In this document: positions 22,721 through 35,724 of the stretch, one piece after another
Layout of the letters: each line of letters begins with the position of its first letter
Numbering within the stretch: the stretch's first letter is position 1
NCBI GenBank assembly: GCA_035771175.1
Contig: CM069592.1
Location: forward strand, 39,014,198-39,078,197
DNA length: 64,000 nucleotides
Reading direction: 5' to 3'
DNA from: Paratinospora sagittata
Taxonomy: Eukaryota > Streptophyta > Magnoliopsida > Ranunculales > Menispermaceae
Made by a program: the position numbers and the translations under genes
Notes under the pieces: generated by a model
Seen by the model: the letters and a program-made list of their open reading frames with translations, nothing else
Told to the model about the DNA's origin: nothing
Database searches by the model: none

Positions 22721-24972
22721 ATGGAGTTCGCAACCGGAAATTTCACGTTGCTAAAACATCCTTTGTTCAATTCGTCGAAAGTCATCCTTCCGAGTTCCAC
22801 AAATCATCATCATCATCACCGGAAGAAGATCAATCCACCGAGCTTCATCTCGAACACATTATCAGATTCAAGAACCATTGTCGCTTTAACTGCTCCTACC
22901 GACACGACTCCTCAGCCTTTTGTCTCTAGATTCGCAGCGGATGAGCCGAGGAAAGGCGCGGATGTGCTCGTGGAAGCTCTGGAACGGGAAGGCGTCACGG
23001 ACGTGTTCGCGTATCCCGGAGGAGCTTCAATGGAGATTCACCAAGCTCTTACGCGCTCCGAAACGATCAGAAATGTTCTTCCGCGGCACGAGCAAGGCGG
23101 AATTTTTGCTGCGGAAGGGTAATATTATGATCATAATTTTTATTATTTTCTCTCTTTTTTTTAATGAGAAAAACTTTTTTAACACATTTTGTTGACATAC
23201 ATTTTGGACATTGTCCTTGGAAGCTGTTCGATTGCGTGAATCACTTCCTTGAAAGTTGTTGGATTGAATCCAATCATGTCTTGATTGTGCATGCTTCAAG
23301 GTGATCCAACAATTCTCAAGGACAATGTAAAAAATTTGTGTTTTGCGAGTGTGTTACTTAAGCATTACACTTTTTTTTATAACACACAAATAATGATAGA
23401 AGTTCTGATTGTAATAGGTATGCGAGGAGCCTTGGGTGCCCTGGTGTATGCATTGCGACGTCAGGCCCCGGAGCGACAAATCTGGTGAGTGGACTAGCCG
23501 ATGCTATGCTGGATAGTATTCCTATCGTTGCAATTACGGGACAAGTTCCAAGGAGGATGATTGGGACAGATGCGTTTCAAGAGACGCCAATTGTGGAGGT
23601 AACGCGGTCTATTACGAAGCATAATTATCTTGTTCTTGATGTTGAAGATATACCACGAGTTGTGCGCGAGGCGTTCTTCTTGGCGGCTTCAGGGCGACCG
23701 GGACCAGTTTTAATTGATATTCCAAAGGATATACAACAGCAGTTTGTCGTGCCTATATGGAATAAGCCCATGAAGCTACCCGGGTATCTGTCAAGAATGC
23801 CCAAAACGCCTATATTGTCCCAGTTGGAGCAAATTGTGAGATTGATCTCGGAGGCGAAGAAACCGGTTTTGTATGTTGGAGGTGGGTGTTTGAATTCAAG
23901 TGAGGAGTTGAGGCGGTTTGTTGAGCTTACGGGTATACCAGTTACAAGTACTTTAATGGGTCTTGGAGCTTATCCGAGTGGTGATGACCTATCTCTTGGA
24001 ATGCTTGGAATGCACGGAACTGTGTATGCGAATTACGCTGTGGATAGTTCGGACTTGTTGCTTGCGTTTGGAGTTAGATTTGATGATCGTGTCACGGGTA
24101 AAATTGAAACTTTTGCAAGCCGAGCTAAGATTGTTCACATTGATATTGACCCTGCTGAGATTGGAAAGAACAAGCAACCCCATGTATCTATATGTGTTGA
24201 TGTGAAGTTGGCATTGGATGGGATGAATATATTGTTAGAAGAGAGGGCCTCACAGCTTAATCTTGATTTCTCAGCTTGGACGAAGGAGCTTAATGAGCAG
24301 AAAGAGAAGTATCCGTTGAGTTTTAAAACTTTTGGAGAAGCAATTCCTCCTCAATATGCAATTCAAGTTTTGGATGAATTGACAAATGGGGAAGCTGTGA
24401 TCAGCACGGGTGTTGGCCAGCACCAGATGTGGGCTGCCCAATTTTACAAGTTTAAGGGACCTCGTCAATGGCTAACGTCAGGTGGATTAGGTGCTATGGG
24501 TTTTGGGTTGCCTTCTGCAATTGGGGCAGCTGTTGCTAGACCTGATGATGTTGTTGTGGATATTGATGGTGATGGAAGCTTTATCATGAATATCCAGGAG
24601 TTAGCAACGATACGGGTGGAAAACCTTCCTGTCAAAGTCTTGCTCTTGAACAACCAGCATTTGGGCATGGTTGTTCAATGGGAGGATCGGTTCTATAAGG
24701 CGAATAGGGCTCACACGTATCTGGGAGACCCATCAAGGGAATCTGAGATATTTCCAGATATGGTGAAGTTTGCAGAAGCATGTAATATACCTGCTGCACG
24801 TGTCTCAAAAAAGAGTGAGGTGAAGGAAGCTATTCAGAAAATGCTGGAGACCCCTGGGCCATACGTGCTGGATGTCATTGTGCCTCATCAAGAGCATGTG
24901 CTACCTATGATTCCTAGCGGTGGAGCCTTCAAAGATGTGATCACTGAGGGTGATGGGCGATCAAAGTATTGA
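22721..24972 (+). CDS. ALS: Acetolactate synthase (acetohydroxyacid synthase) catalytic subunit, split by one intron
   Basis: Exons 22721-23118 and 23418-24972 join (GG|G TAT) into 650 residues. The ThDP/FAD/Mg enzyme condenses pyruvate with pyruvate or 2-ketobutyrate in plastids, the first shared step of Val, Leu and Ile synthesis. A Ser/His-rich transit peptide leads into [20 protein letters not shown]. Catalytic Glu is in PRHEQGG (residue 124), the ThDP motif is [11 protein letters not shown] with NNQHLG, and the end is [20 protein letters not shown]. Residues altered in inhibitor-resistant plants are all ancestral type: Ala102, Pro177, Asp356, Trp554 and Ser633 (Arabidopsis 122, 197, 376, 574, 653; constant offset 20). 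Plant ALS genes are normally intronless; without splicing, GGG is followed at once by TAA. Confidence 0.96.
23119..23417 (+). mobile_element. ALS intron that looks like a foldback transposon insertion
   Basis: The 299-bp interruption begins GTAATATTATG and ends GTAATAG. It is bounded by GGTA on both sides (23118-23121 and 23418-23421 give or take one base), and removing one copy restores the conserved Gly-Tyr codons. The first and last 28 bases inside are imperfect inverted repeats (TATTATGATCATAATTTTTA against TATTACAATCAGAACTTCTA). Inner blocks with ACATTGTCCTTG are also inverted. The target duplication supplies the GT of the donor and the G after the acceptor, as expected for transposon-made introns. 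Confidence 0.75.
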
Positions 24973-25612
24973 TCTTTTGAAATCAATGTGTACTGGTATT
25001 TAGTATATATGCTTCGAACTTCAAGGCGGACCAAAAGAGCTCGCTGGGTCTTTTGGCTTGTTGAGCTTTTCTTTTGCTTCTTCGTTAGAACGCTTGTGTT
25101 TTTTGCTATGGGTTTTCTATGCTATGTTAATATTTTAGTTTAGGAAGGCATCCTTTTAACGTTTCAGAATGTTCATTGTAGCATTATCCAGGAACTACTT
25201 TTGAGTTATATTTATTTACAACACCTATAGTTTGTGCTTATCTTTTCATGTTGAAGGTGGCGTTATTGTGCATTTCTCTCTGTTATTTCCATGTATTTTC
25301 CTTTTTTCTTCATGACTTGATGCTTACATTGATCTTATAATTAATTGTTTTTTTTTTCAAGCTGTCTACTTCTCTTTTTTTATGCTGTTAAGGAATGCAC
25401 TTTCTCGCTTAGGCAACTAGGATTAAGGCAACGTATAAGGGTAGAGCCTTTATTTCCCCTTCTTTTTTATTTGGGAGCTAATCTCTGCATTTTCTATTAA
25501 TATGTGTAAAAAAAGAAATCCCTAGTCATTGCTGTAGGTTTCAGTGGGGCATCCTAATTCAGTGAGAAAAGACTTTGATCCTTGTTTGTGTTTGCTATCA
25601 TGGGGGATATGC
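24973..25612. other. ALS 3' UTR and spacer
   Basis: T-rich sequence following the ALS stop, with several AATAAA-like AT-rich stretches. No other gene seen. Confidence 0.5.
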
Positions 25613-26824
25613 AATATAATTGGGAACCTAGTTCAGCTCAAACCTTTGATACCCTGCATTCATGTGGACATAGCTCTGTGATATAGCTGGCAAAGCCTTT
25701 GTAAATCATTAATTCCTTCTTGTACTAAATGTATCAAGTGACTGCATTTGTCCATGGTCCTTTATATGTCAGGCAACACGTAGTGCTTATGTGGTTCTTA
25801 CATGGATAGTGTACAAACCTATCATCTTTCATCCCCAAGGTGTCTTATACAGATACTTGCTATACCTAATGCTCAGCTCCTGGAGATCTTCAACCTAGAT
25901 ATAAACTCTGACATTAGTGAGCCGCACTAAAAGGGAGCTGGACTGATCTTCTAAGTTCTAACTGTCTGATGTAGATGTTCTAAGTTGTAGATTGTAGTGC
26001 TAAGATTTGATTGATGCTGCTGAAGTTAAGAGAGCAGAAGAAAATCCAATTATTGCTGCTGATATTGGAAACTTTACAAACCTCAGCAGATTGTGGAAGT
26101 GTTGAAGATAAAGTTGCCCCACTCACTTCAAAGCCATGAATGGTTACTTTCATGACCTTGCAAATAAACATAGGATGGTCTTTACCTTTTCATCTTTTTT
26201 TTCTTATGTTTTTTGGATTATTGAGGCAGAGAAAAATTATTGGTCTCTTAATACCAAAACATCATGGAAAGCCTTTTTTTCTTATCTTCTCTCATTTCAT
26301 ATTGTGTTTCAAACATGATATGGGAAAAGTGGATACTGAAACCATGAAAAACTTTATAGATAAGCCAAGAGTGGCATGAATGTTTATCACCTAAGTTATT
26401 AGCTTCTTGGATTAAACAGATGGGGTAGAGTTTTCTTTTCATCAATCTTTTAAGTACAATTTCTCCCATTAATAGTGAAATACAAGTATAGATATTAGAT
26501 ATTATAGCTCATTCAATGTAACAATTCTGAAACAAGCCCTTCTCATTCATGAGTTTGATTTGAAGCCGCATCGAAAGATTTCCTCCTTACCAGGAGGCAG
26601 GTAATCTTTTCTGGCCGAGCATGTGTATTATCAAGAGTACACAACACAAAGTCAGGCCGGTGGAGTGCTAGGTTCAGCTGATCTTCCCCTACAACCAAAG
26701 CGGTTGCATCAAGAAGAACATGCCATGAGTTCCTATGAGCCTCAGACGCCCAGTGCATGGAATACCGGGTTCCATTCACATCAATAGGATAAGAGAACAG
26801 CCCTTTAGGTGTGTGCTTACATTT
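25613..26824. repeat. Segmental duplicate of 38396-40531 (shorter copy)
   Basis: Nearly collinear with 38396-40531: TCATGTGGACATAGCTCTGT, the TTGATTGATGCTGCTGAAG block, the GATATGGGAAAAGTG block and the PLP-gene 3' end. It lacks two insertions present in the longer copy (a hAT-like element and a LINE tail), so it preserves both empty sites. Confidence 0.85.
26546..26824 (-). pseudogene. 3' fragment of a MOCOS-like PLP-fold gene
   Basis: The reverse-strand frame NGTRYSMHWASEAHRNSWHV to SFDAASNQTHE matches the last 90 or so residues of the gene at 40250-41533 with few substitutions. It stops matching at 26824, in the middle of the paralogue's exon 3, so it lacks everything upstream. It has no promoter or start context; I call it a truncated duplicate rather than a gene. 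Confidence 0.85.
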
Positions 26825-27785
26825 TAAGAGGCATCTATAATTGGGGGCTGTTTGGCAGGGCTAATGGTCGGGGCCGTGAAAAATATTGGGCATATGCGTT
26901 AGGTGCCTGAGAACATGGGTATATGAGTGCACCTTGCACTTAGGGCCAGGCTCCCACTGGGTTGTTCACCACTTCACCCTGCCTGGGTCTACACCTAGGT
27001 GGCTAATCGCCTTTTGTTTTAGGCCTGCCTTAATTGGTTGAACTGTTTGATCTCTATTTATATTGGATGGTTAGAAAGCGGAAAACATTTGGTTAAGCAT
27101 TAATGGATATTACTATTTGAAAGTGATATTTGGCATAGTCCCTAGACATTATACTTTTAGGTCTAGTGAGTGTAACCTTCAAAGGCACTATGTTCTTAAA
27201 TCTTCCAAAGTCCGAACTAACCAACTTGTGGAATCCATCAAAATATCTTGGTAAGTGAATCATTGTTCTTTGACAATATTATTACAGAATAGACAATTAT
27301 ACTTTGTTCATATAGAGTAGTAAAAGAAACTATTAGTCCCTAGATCATTATCCTTTTAGGTCTAGTGAGTGAAACCTTCAAAGGGACAATGTTCTTTAAA
27401 TCTTCCAAGCTAACAAAATTGTCGAATCCATCCAAAGATCTTGATAATTGAATTCGTTGTCCTTTGGTAATATTACAGTATAAACAATTATACTTTGTTC
27501 AAATGGAGAAGTAAAAAAAAAAAGAAGAAATAAATAAAATCTTAGAATAAGACACAATCATGGAGATAGAATCATCCAATACTGTTATTATCTTTGAGGT
27601 CCATTAGTGGATCTGTTGATCTTAACAACAAATATTAACAAAACTGTTTGTCCTTTTGAAGGGTTAAACTCGGTTTCTCTTTTTGAGAATGATTGGAAAT
27701 AAAAGTTTTTGAATTTCAATTTATTTTTGTTTGATGTTGCTATGAATGATTTTGCACAGATTGTATTTCAATAAACTGCTATCAG
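26825..27785. other. Spacer with a tandem duplication, no gene
   Basis: No gene recognised. A unit of about 198 bp starting AGTCCCTAGA (27137) recurs at 27335 and ends near 27515; shared blocks include TTTTAGGTCTAGTGAGTG and CAATTATACTTTGTTCA. GC-rich sequence at 26870-27020 resembles repetitive DNA but was not identified. Confidence 0.5.
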
Positions 27786-30501
<2,716 letters not shown>

Positions 30502-30523
30502 ATGTATGACCCCCCCGAGTTTC

Positions 30524-30860
30524 TTGTATTTTTTTTTTTTTTTTTGAAGACCTGGGTATCCAGGCCAGCTTGCGCGCATCCGACTAATTCCAGGGGAGTG
30601 CAAGCCCCTAGCCCGCAAAGAGGGCACCCTCCTGAAACTTCGGAGAAATTTTCCGTTCGGGCTCGTATATACCTTGGAGGGGGAACAAGTGGATGGGGTG
30701 CAAGCCCCTAGCCCGCAAAGAGGGCATCCTCCTGAAACTGCGGAGAAATTTCCCGTTCGGGCTCGTATATACCTTGGAGGGGGAACAAGTAGATGGGGCT
30801 CGAACTCGCAACCTCTCGGTTACTTGCCCCTCTACCCAACCACTTAGCCAATTTTAGTGT
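30524..30860 (-). mobile_element. tRNA-derived SINE (Au-like) with internal duplication
   Basis: On the reverse strand the 5' part has a tRNA-like box A (TGGCTAAGTGGTTGG) and box B (GGTTGCGAGTTCGAGCC). The 3' part has AATTAGTCGGATGCGCGCAA and AGCTGGCCTGGATACC, as in Au-type SINEs, and ends in an A-run (T-run at 30530-30546). A segment of about 101 bp (30597-30697) is duplicated at 30698-30799. Confidence 0.75.
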
Positions 30861-32373
30861 CTGCTTATTTGTCTTCAAACAATTGAAGTTGAGCTCACCC
30901 CATGTGCTAGACCGACCTTTCTTATAGCTTATACATGAAATCGAAAACAAGAGAACCAAAAAACACCTGTACTGATGCCCAAAAATAATTATTTACTTGT
31001 AATATTTATATTCCATCGTAATTTGAATGAAATTTGACATAGAATTAAAAAATTCAGAAACTACAGTATTAGGGTTCTACATGAGAATGCCGGTTTCAAC
31101 TGCCTAAATATCTCTAAGCTTATCTTTTTCTTGATTCTAACCAGGAGTTCAATATTGATTTGTTGCTTTCTTGCTTCCTTCATGTTCCTCATGTGCTCTC
31201 AAAGCTGCCCTTCAATCAATGAGTTTTCATGTATGAGATTTTCTACATTAGATTTTGAGCTTTTATTTGGAATTAGCACATCTTTGCTGCATGCGCATGC
31301 TTGAACTTGCTGCATAAAATTTGGTGGACACCAACATATATATATATACCCTCACCCAAAAGAAAAGAAAAAAAAAAAGGAAAATTAAAACTCATACTGC
31401 ATAGATGAAAATGCTTTCATAGAAATCATTTAATATATGTACTCAAACATGCATCCATATGGACCTCTGTCAGCATAGAAGACATTCTTGCATGTGTAAG
31501 AAAATTTCTTAATACAAATCTCATTATCATAATCTTCTTTGGAAATTAGCACATCTTTTTACCCTTCTTCCCTTTTCCATCATTATCATAATCTTCTTCT
31601 TCTTCTTCTCCCCAATAAAGCGGGTAGCTCTGCAAGAACACCCTTCTGTTGTTGTAGTCTTTGTAATGAAAGCTTCTCACACGAACTCCATCTTCTTCCA
31701 TACCTCCAGAGAACAAGGCGAAGAAAGTTCAGAATTTTTTTTGATTTTTTTTTTAAGGAAAAAAACTGACTTGTCTCAACTGTTACAGGGAAGAGTTTAT
31801 GAGTAAGCCAGAGGGAAAAGATATGACAATATGAAATGATTCCTACATGTAGATTAGTAAAGAAAGGACTATTTATATGTTATATTATTAGTCCTAGTAT
31901 GTGTTGTATTTGTTGGTTTCGTAAAGGATAAGCTGCTTAGTTCTTAAATTAAGGATTGAATTTGTTGAATTTAGTCAATCAAACATGTATTTTTATCTCT
32001 CTCTCTCTCTCTCTTGCAAGGTTTTGTTTCATTCTTTTGTTTTACTTCTATGGAATATGTGATCGTAATCATTACTTGATTTTGGTTTCATTGTTCTCCA
32101 GGAATCAGCTTTCTGTCTGGTGTTAAAACAAGTACTACTACTACTACTGAGAAGTGAGAATTGAATCCTTGTCATTCTCTCGATGGGACTAGCTTTTGAT
32201 ACCATGTCCATACAATACTTTTGAGTCAAATGCTAGCAGAATTGTCTCAAAAGGTTGAGGAAATATAGTACTCTGTTGTAACTTTTATATTCAGAGGAAA
32301 ATGCCGGTATGAATCAGATGAGCATGACAAAAAAATTATCTGATTCTTGGCAGGCAATATATAATGGTGATAT
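30861..32373. other. Spacer upstream of the DUF3527 pseudogene
   Basis: AT-rich, with a (TCT)n tract near 31593 and a (TC)n tract near 31999. No gene recognised; the frame at 31539-31769 is low-complexity. Confidence 0.4.
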
Positions 32374-33782
32374 ATGAAAATACATTGTGCTATGCCATCA
32401 AAGATATTGTCTACCAGCGCTGAGTACATGGGACAGGATCCTCATCCCAAAAAGAGTTTGAGGAATGATCAAGCCCCAAGAGCTGATATGGAGAGGATTA
32501 CTTCATCTCGATCAAGCGAAAGCTTGAAGCTCCAAGACGGGCCAAAATCAGAAAATTCTGTTAGTCAATCTTATGCTTGTCGGCATAGTAAAATAGAAAA
32601 AAGTATAGATGATGAGATGTCAGTTCCTCCTAGATGGGCTTACCGGAAGGAGCAGAATGGGGGAGAGAACAACCAAAGAAGCTGAGCTTGTGAAAATATA
32701 TATGTCAAATTTGCCACGTTATCTCCAGCTAGTAGACAAAGGAGAAAACCTGCAAGAGAAGGCTTTGAACTTTGGGGTCCTTGACTGGGGACACCTGGAA
32801 AATTGGAAGCACAACCAAAAGCAAATGCATGGAAAAGGTACCGCCTCTTCATCATCTACTATTCATTCTTTCTCGCAATTCTCAACTGTTGGACCATCAA
32901 AATTCTTTAGTAGATACGACTCTGAAACTAATTCTCATCATAGAAAGCAATCCACTACATTGTATTCTCATCTGACCTCATTATCCATAGAAAGCCATTT
33001 GCAAGGTGGATAAACCTTCTAGAGAAATTGCCAAAATTTCTCAAGATCTAAAAACATTTTCCAAGAAGCCCTTGGTTTCACAGGGCAGGATCGGATCCCC
33101 GGAAGAGATCATTCACCTGGGATTAAACATTCAGAGATTAATGTTGAGAATCCCAAGAGGAAAGATTCGGATCCAATGATCATCCGTGATTTGGAAACTT
33201 CATCATTTAGTTCAGAAAATTATGAGGTTTCCTTATGTCCAAAGGGGAAGGTAAAGGGTGGAAAAGCTGAGTTTACAAACATCACAGAGCCATGCTGTGA
33301 ATACAGGCTTCTGATCAACAGTATCCTGGCAAACAAAAAACCATTGTTCTCCTTTTGCCAAAAAATTTCCACCAAAACTCTTCCTCAGGTATCTCCCAGC
33401 AATTGAATCCACCACAGTATATGATCAAAGGTCAACAGAAGCAAATCACCAGAGCTTTTCAGATAGAAGGAGTTTCAGTTTACAAACCTCTATTCTGATA
33501 TTCCTTTTTATTTTTATTTTTTGAGAGGAAACTAATAGTATTAATATTAAGTATAAAAAACCTGGTTACAAAATACAAACCCAGGGAGGAGGTATCCCCC
33601 CACCAAGCACAACCATTACAAGCGAAAACATAACCCAAAAGTCTATTACTTCATGCAACATGACCAATTATGGAACCATTCCAACATAGAAAAGCCACCC
33701 GAAAACTTGGAACATGCAGCCCATGTTGCTGCAAAAAGAAGCACCTCATCCCATAGACTCCAAAGATCCTTCATCTCATTTT

Positions 33783-35724
33783 TTTTTTTTTTTGAAAGGA
33801 AACAAACATTACATTAATAATCATAACATCAAAAGAGCCAAAATACAAACTCATACTGCTGGAGCACCAGTAGTACTCAAAGAACAAGCGTATACGAAAT
33901 TAACACAAGCAGCTATCCCTATTTCTAACCCAATCAGAAAGAGAGTAGTCCCCATTCATATTAAACGTCACCAACCAAGATTCAGCCATGATAATAATAT
34001 CATTCCAAAGGGAGTGCACGTTCCTAATCTTGTCATCAAAAATACGAAGATTACGTTCCAACCATAGCATCCATAGCGTGCCCCATGATGCCGTCCTCAT
34101 CACATCCAAACCCTTGCCATGCAGACCACGAACATTCTCCATCATCAAGCAATCACCACACGACCTGGGAGCACCAAATTTATCACCTAGTCTTAGGTGT
34201 CATTCCTCCCAAACTTTAGAGGAATAAGAACAAGAAAAAAACACACGATCAGCAGACTTAGCATCATTCAGACAAAGTGGACAGCAATGTGGGAGCAGAT
34301 AGAAATGAGGCAATTTCCTTTGAAGAATATCACCCATGTTTAGCTTATTATGGGCCAAAAGCCACCCAAACACTTTCACTTTAGACGGAATATGTCACAC
34401 CTCAGTACACAGCACACCGCAGTGTCTAGTACCCCCGAGATGTGATGGGTACGCATACCCCAGCCGCTATATACCACATAATATTGTCACATCCCAGTAC
34501 ACAACCCACCGTAGCGTCTAGTACCTCCGGGATCATTTGTCCACACTATTCACTAGTCATGAATAGTGCAGGGCCTCTCCCAGATTCGAACTCACAACCT
34601 ATAGTTTGAATCCGAACTCTGCGTAACCACTGAACACAACACACCGCAGTGTCTAGTACCCCCGCAGGGCATACTCCAGCCGTTATATACCACATAATAT
34701 TGTCACATCCCAGTACACAGCACACCGCAGCGTCTAGTACCCCCGAGATCATTTGTCCACACTATTCATTCATGAATAGTGCAGGGCCTATTCAGATTGC
34801 GAAATCAAACCTTATGTGAATTCGAATCTGGGGGAGGCCCTGCACTATTCATGAATGAATAGTATGGACAAATGATCCCGGGGGTACTAGACGCTGCGGT
34901 GTGCTGTGTACTGGGATGTGACAATATTATGTGATATATAACGGCTGGAGTATGCCCTGCGGGGGTACTCATCACATCCCGGGGATACTAGACACTGCGG
35001 TGTGCTGTGTACTGGGGTGTGACAGAATATGAGCTTTCCAAATAGAGGGGACAAGAGGGAAAGGGGTAAACAGATCATGGTCAGAAAGATGATTGAACAA
35101 GGACTTGGTAGAGAAAGTGTCAGATGAATGAAGAGTGTACACAAATCGATCTGGGCCAACTGAGCAAGAGGCTTGGCTAAGAATAGGTAACAATAACTCC
35201 AACTCGGATTGTTGGCCGACAGATAAAGAAGTGGGGAAAGAAAGGTTCCATTGGATAGGCTCGAGGATATTATTGTTTGAGATAAAGTGAGCAATTGGGA
35301 AATTAGGAAAAGGCGACAAGTGGTACAATCTAGGAAATAGATTTGCGAGAGGGGTATCACTAATCCATCGGTCTTCCCAAAATGAAAAAGAACAACCATC
35401 CCCGACACGAGGACGCATAAACAAAAACATTTCAGGAAGAAGAGAGATGACAAATTTCCAAGGACTTCTGTAAGTAGTTCAAATATTTGGGATGATTCTC
35501 CTACAAAACTCAATCGACCCGAATTTGCTAGTGATAATACGTGCCCTATAAGACTGATTCTCTTTGTGGAAGCGCCAAACCCATTTTGCACAAAGAGCTT
35601 TGTTTCTAAGAGAGATGTTACCGATGCCAAGGCCACCCTTTTCAATTGGACGTTGAACGAACTTCCAACTTATCATGTGGGACTCATTAGAGTTGTCAGC
35701 CCCTTTTCACAAAAAGCTTTTCAT
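33783..35724 (-). mobile_element. LINE B, nested in LINE A
   Basis: A second reverse-oriented LINE with its own tail (T-run at 33779-33794) and 14-bp target duplication (CTTCATCTCATTTT at 33769-33782 and 35725-35738). Readable parts include KGGLGIGNISLRNKALCAKW, GDGCSFSFWEDRWISD and LWMLWLERNLRIFDDKI, the C-terminal region after reverse transcriptase. Several stops are present. It is interrupted by a foldback element at 34394-35024. Confidence 0.88.
34394..35024. mobile_element. Foldback element nested in LINE B
   Basis: Ends GTCACACCTCAGTACACAG and CTGTGTACTGGGGTGTGAC are inverted. The 7-bp GAATATG lies on both sides (34388-34394, 35025-35031), and its removal restores the LINE B frame (WKAHI to SKVKVFGWLLAH). 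A GCACACCGCAGTGTCTAGTA block occurs about six times, four direct and two inverted, alternating with ATCATTTGTCCACACTATTC and GAATAGTGCAGGGCCT blocks. It is non-coding; the class (Mutator-like foldback or other) is unclear. Confidence 0.8.

Noticed and set aside
23485..24972. ALS as a 495-residue protein starting at 23485
   Set aside because: That start is a GTG inside the conserved [11 protein letters not shown] stretch; the real frame continues upstream to 23418 and through the intron to 22721.
22721..24972. Target-site herbicide resistance in ALS
   Set aside because: All usual resistance positions (Ala122, Pro197, Ala205, Asp376, Trp574, Ser653 in Arabidopsis numbering) have the sensitive-type residue.
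30800..30860. tRNA gene (box A and box B visible on the reverse strand)
   Set aside because: No acceptor stem or complete cloverleaf, and continuous with SINE sequence and an A-tail; same reasoning for 56100-56167.
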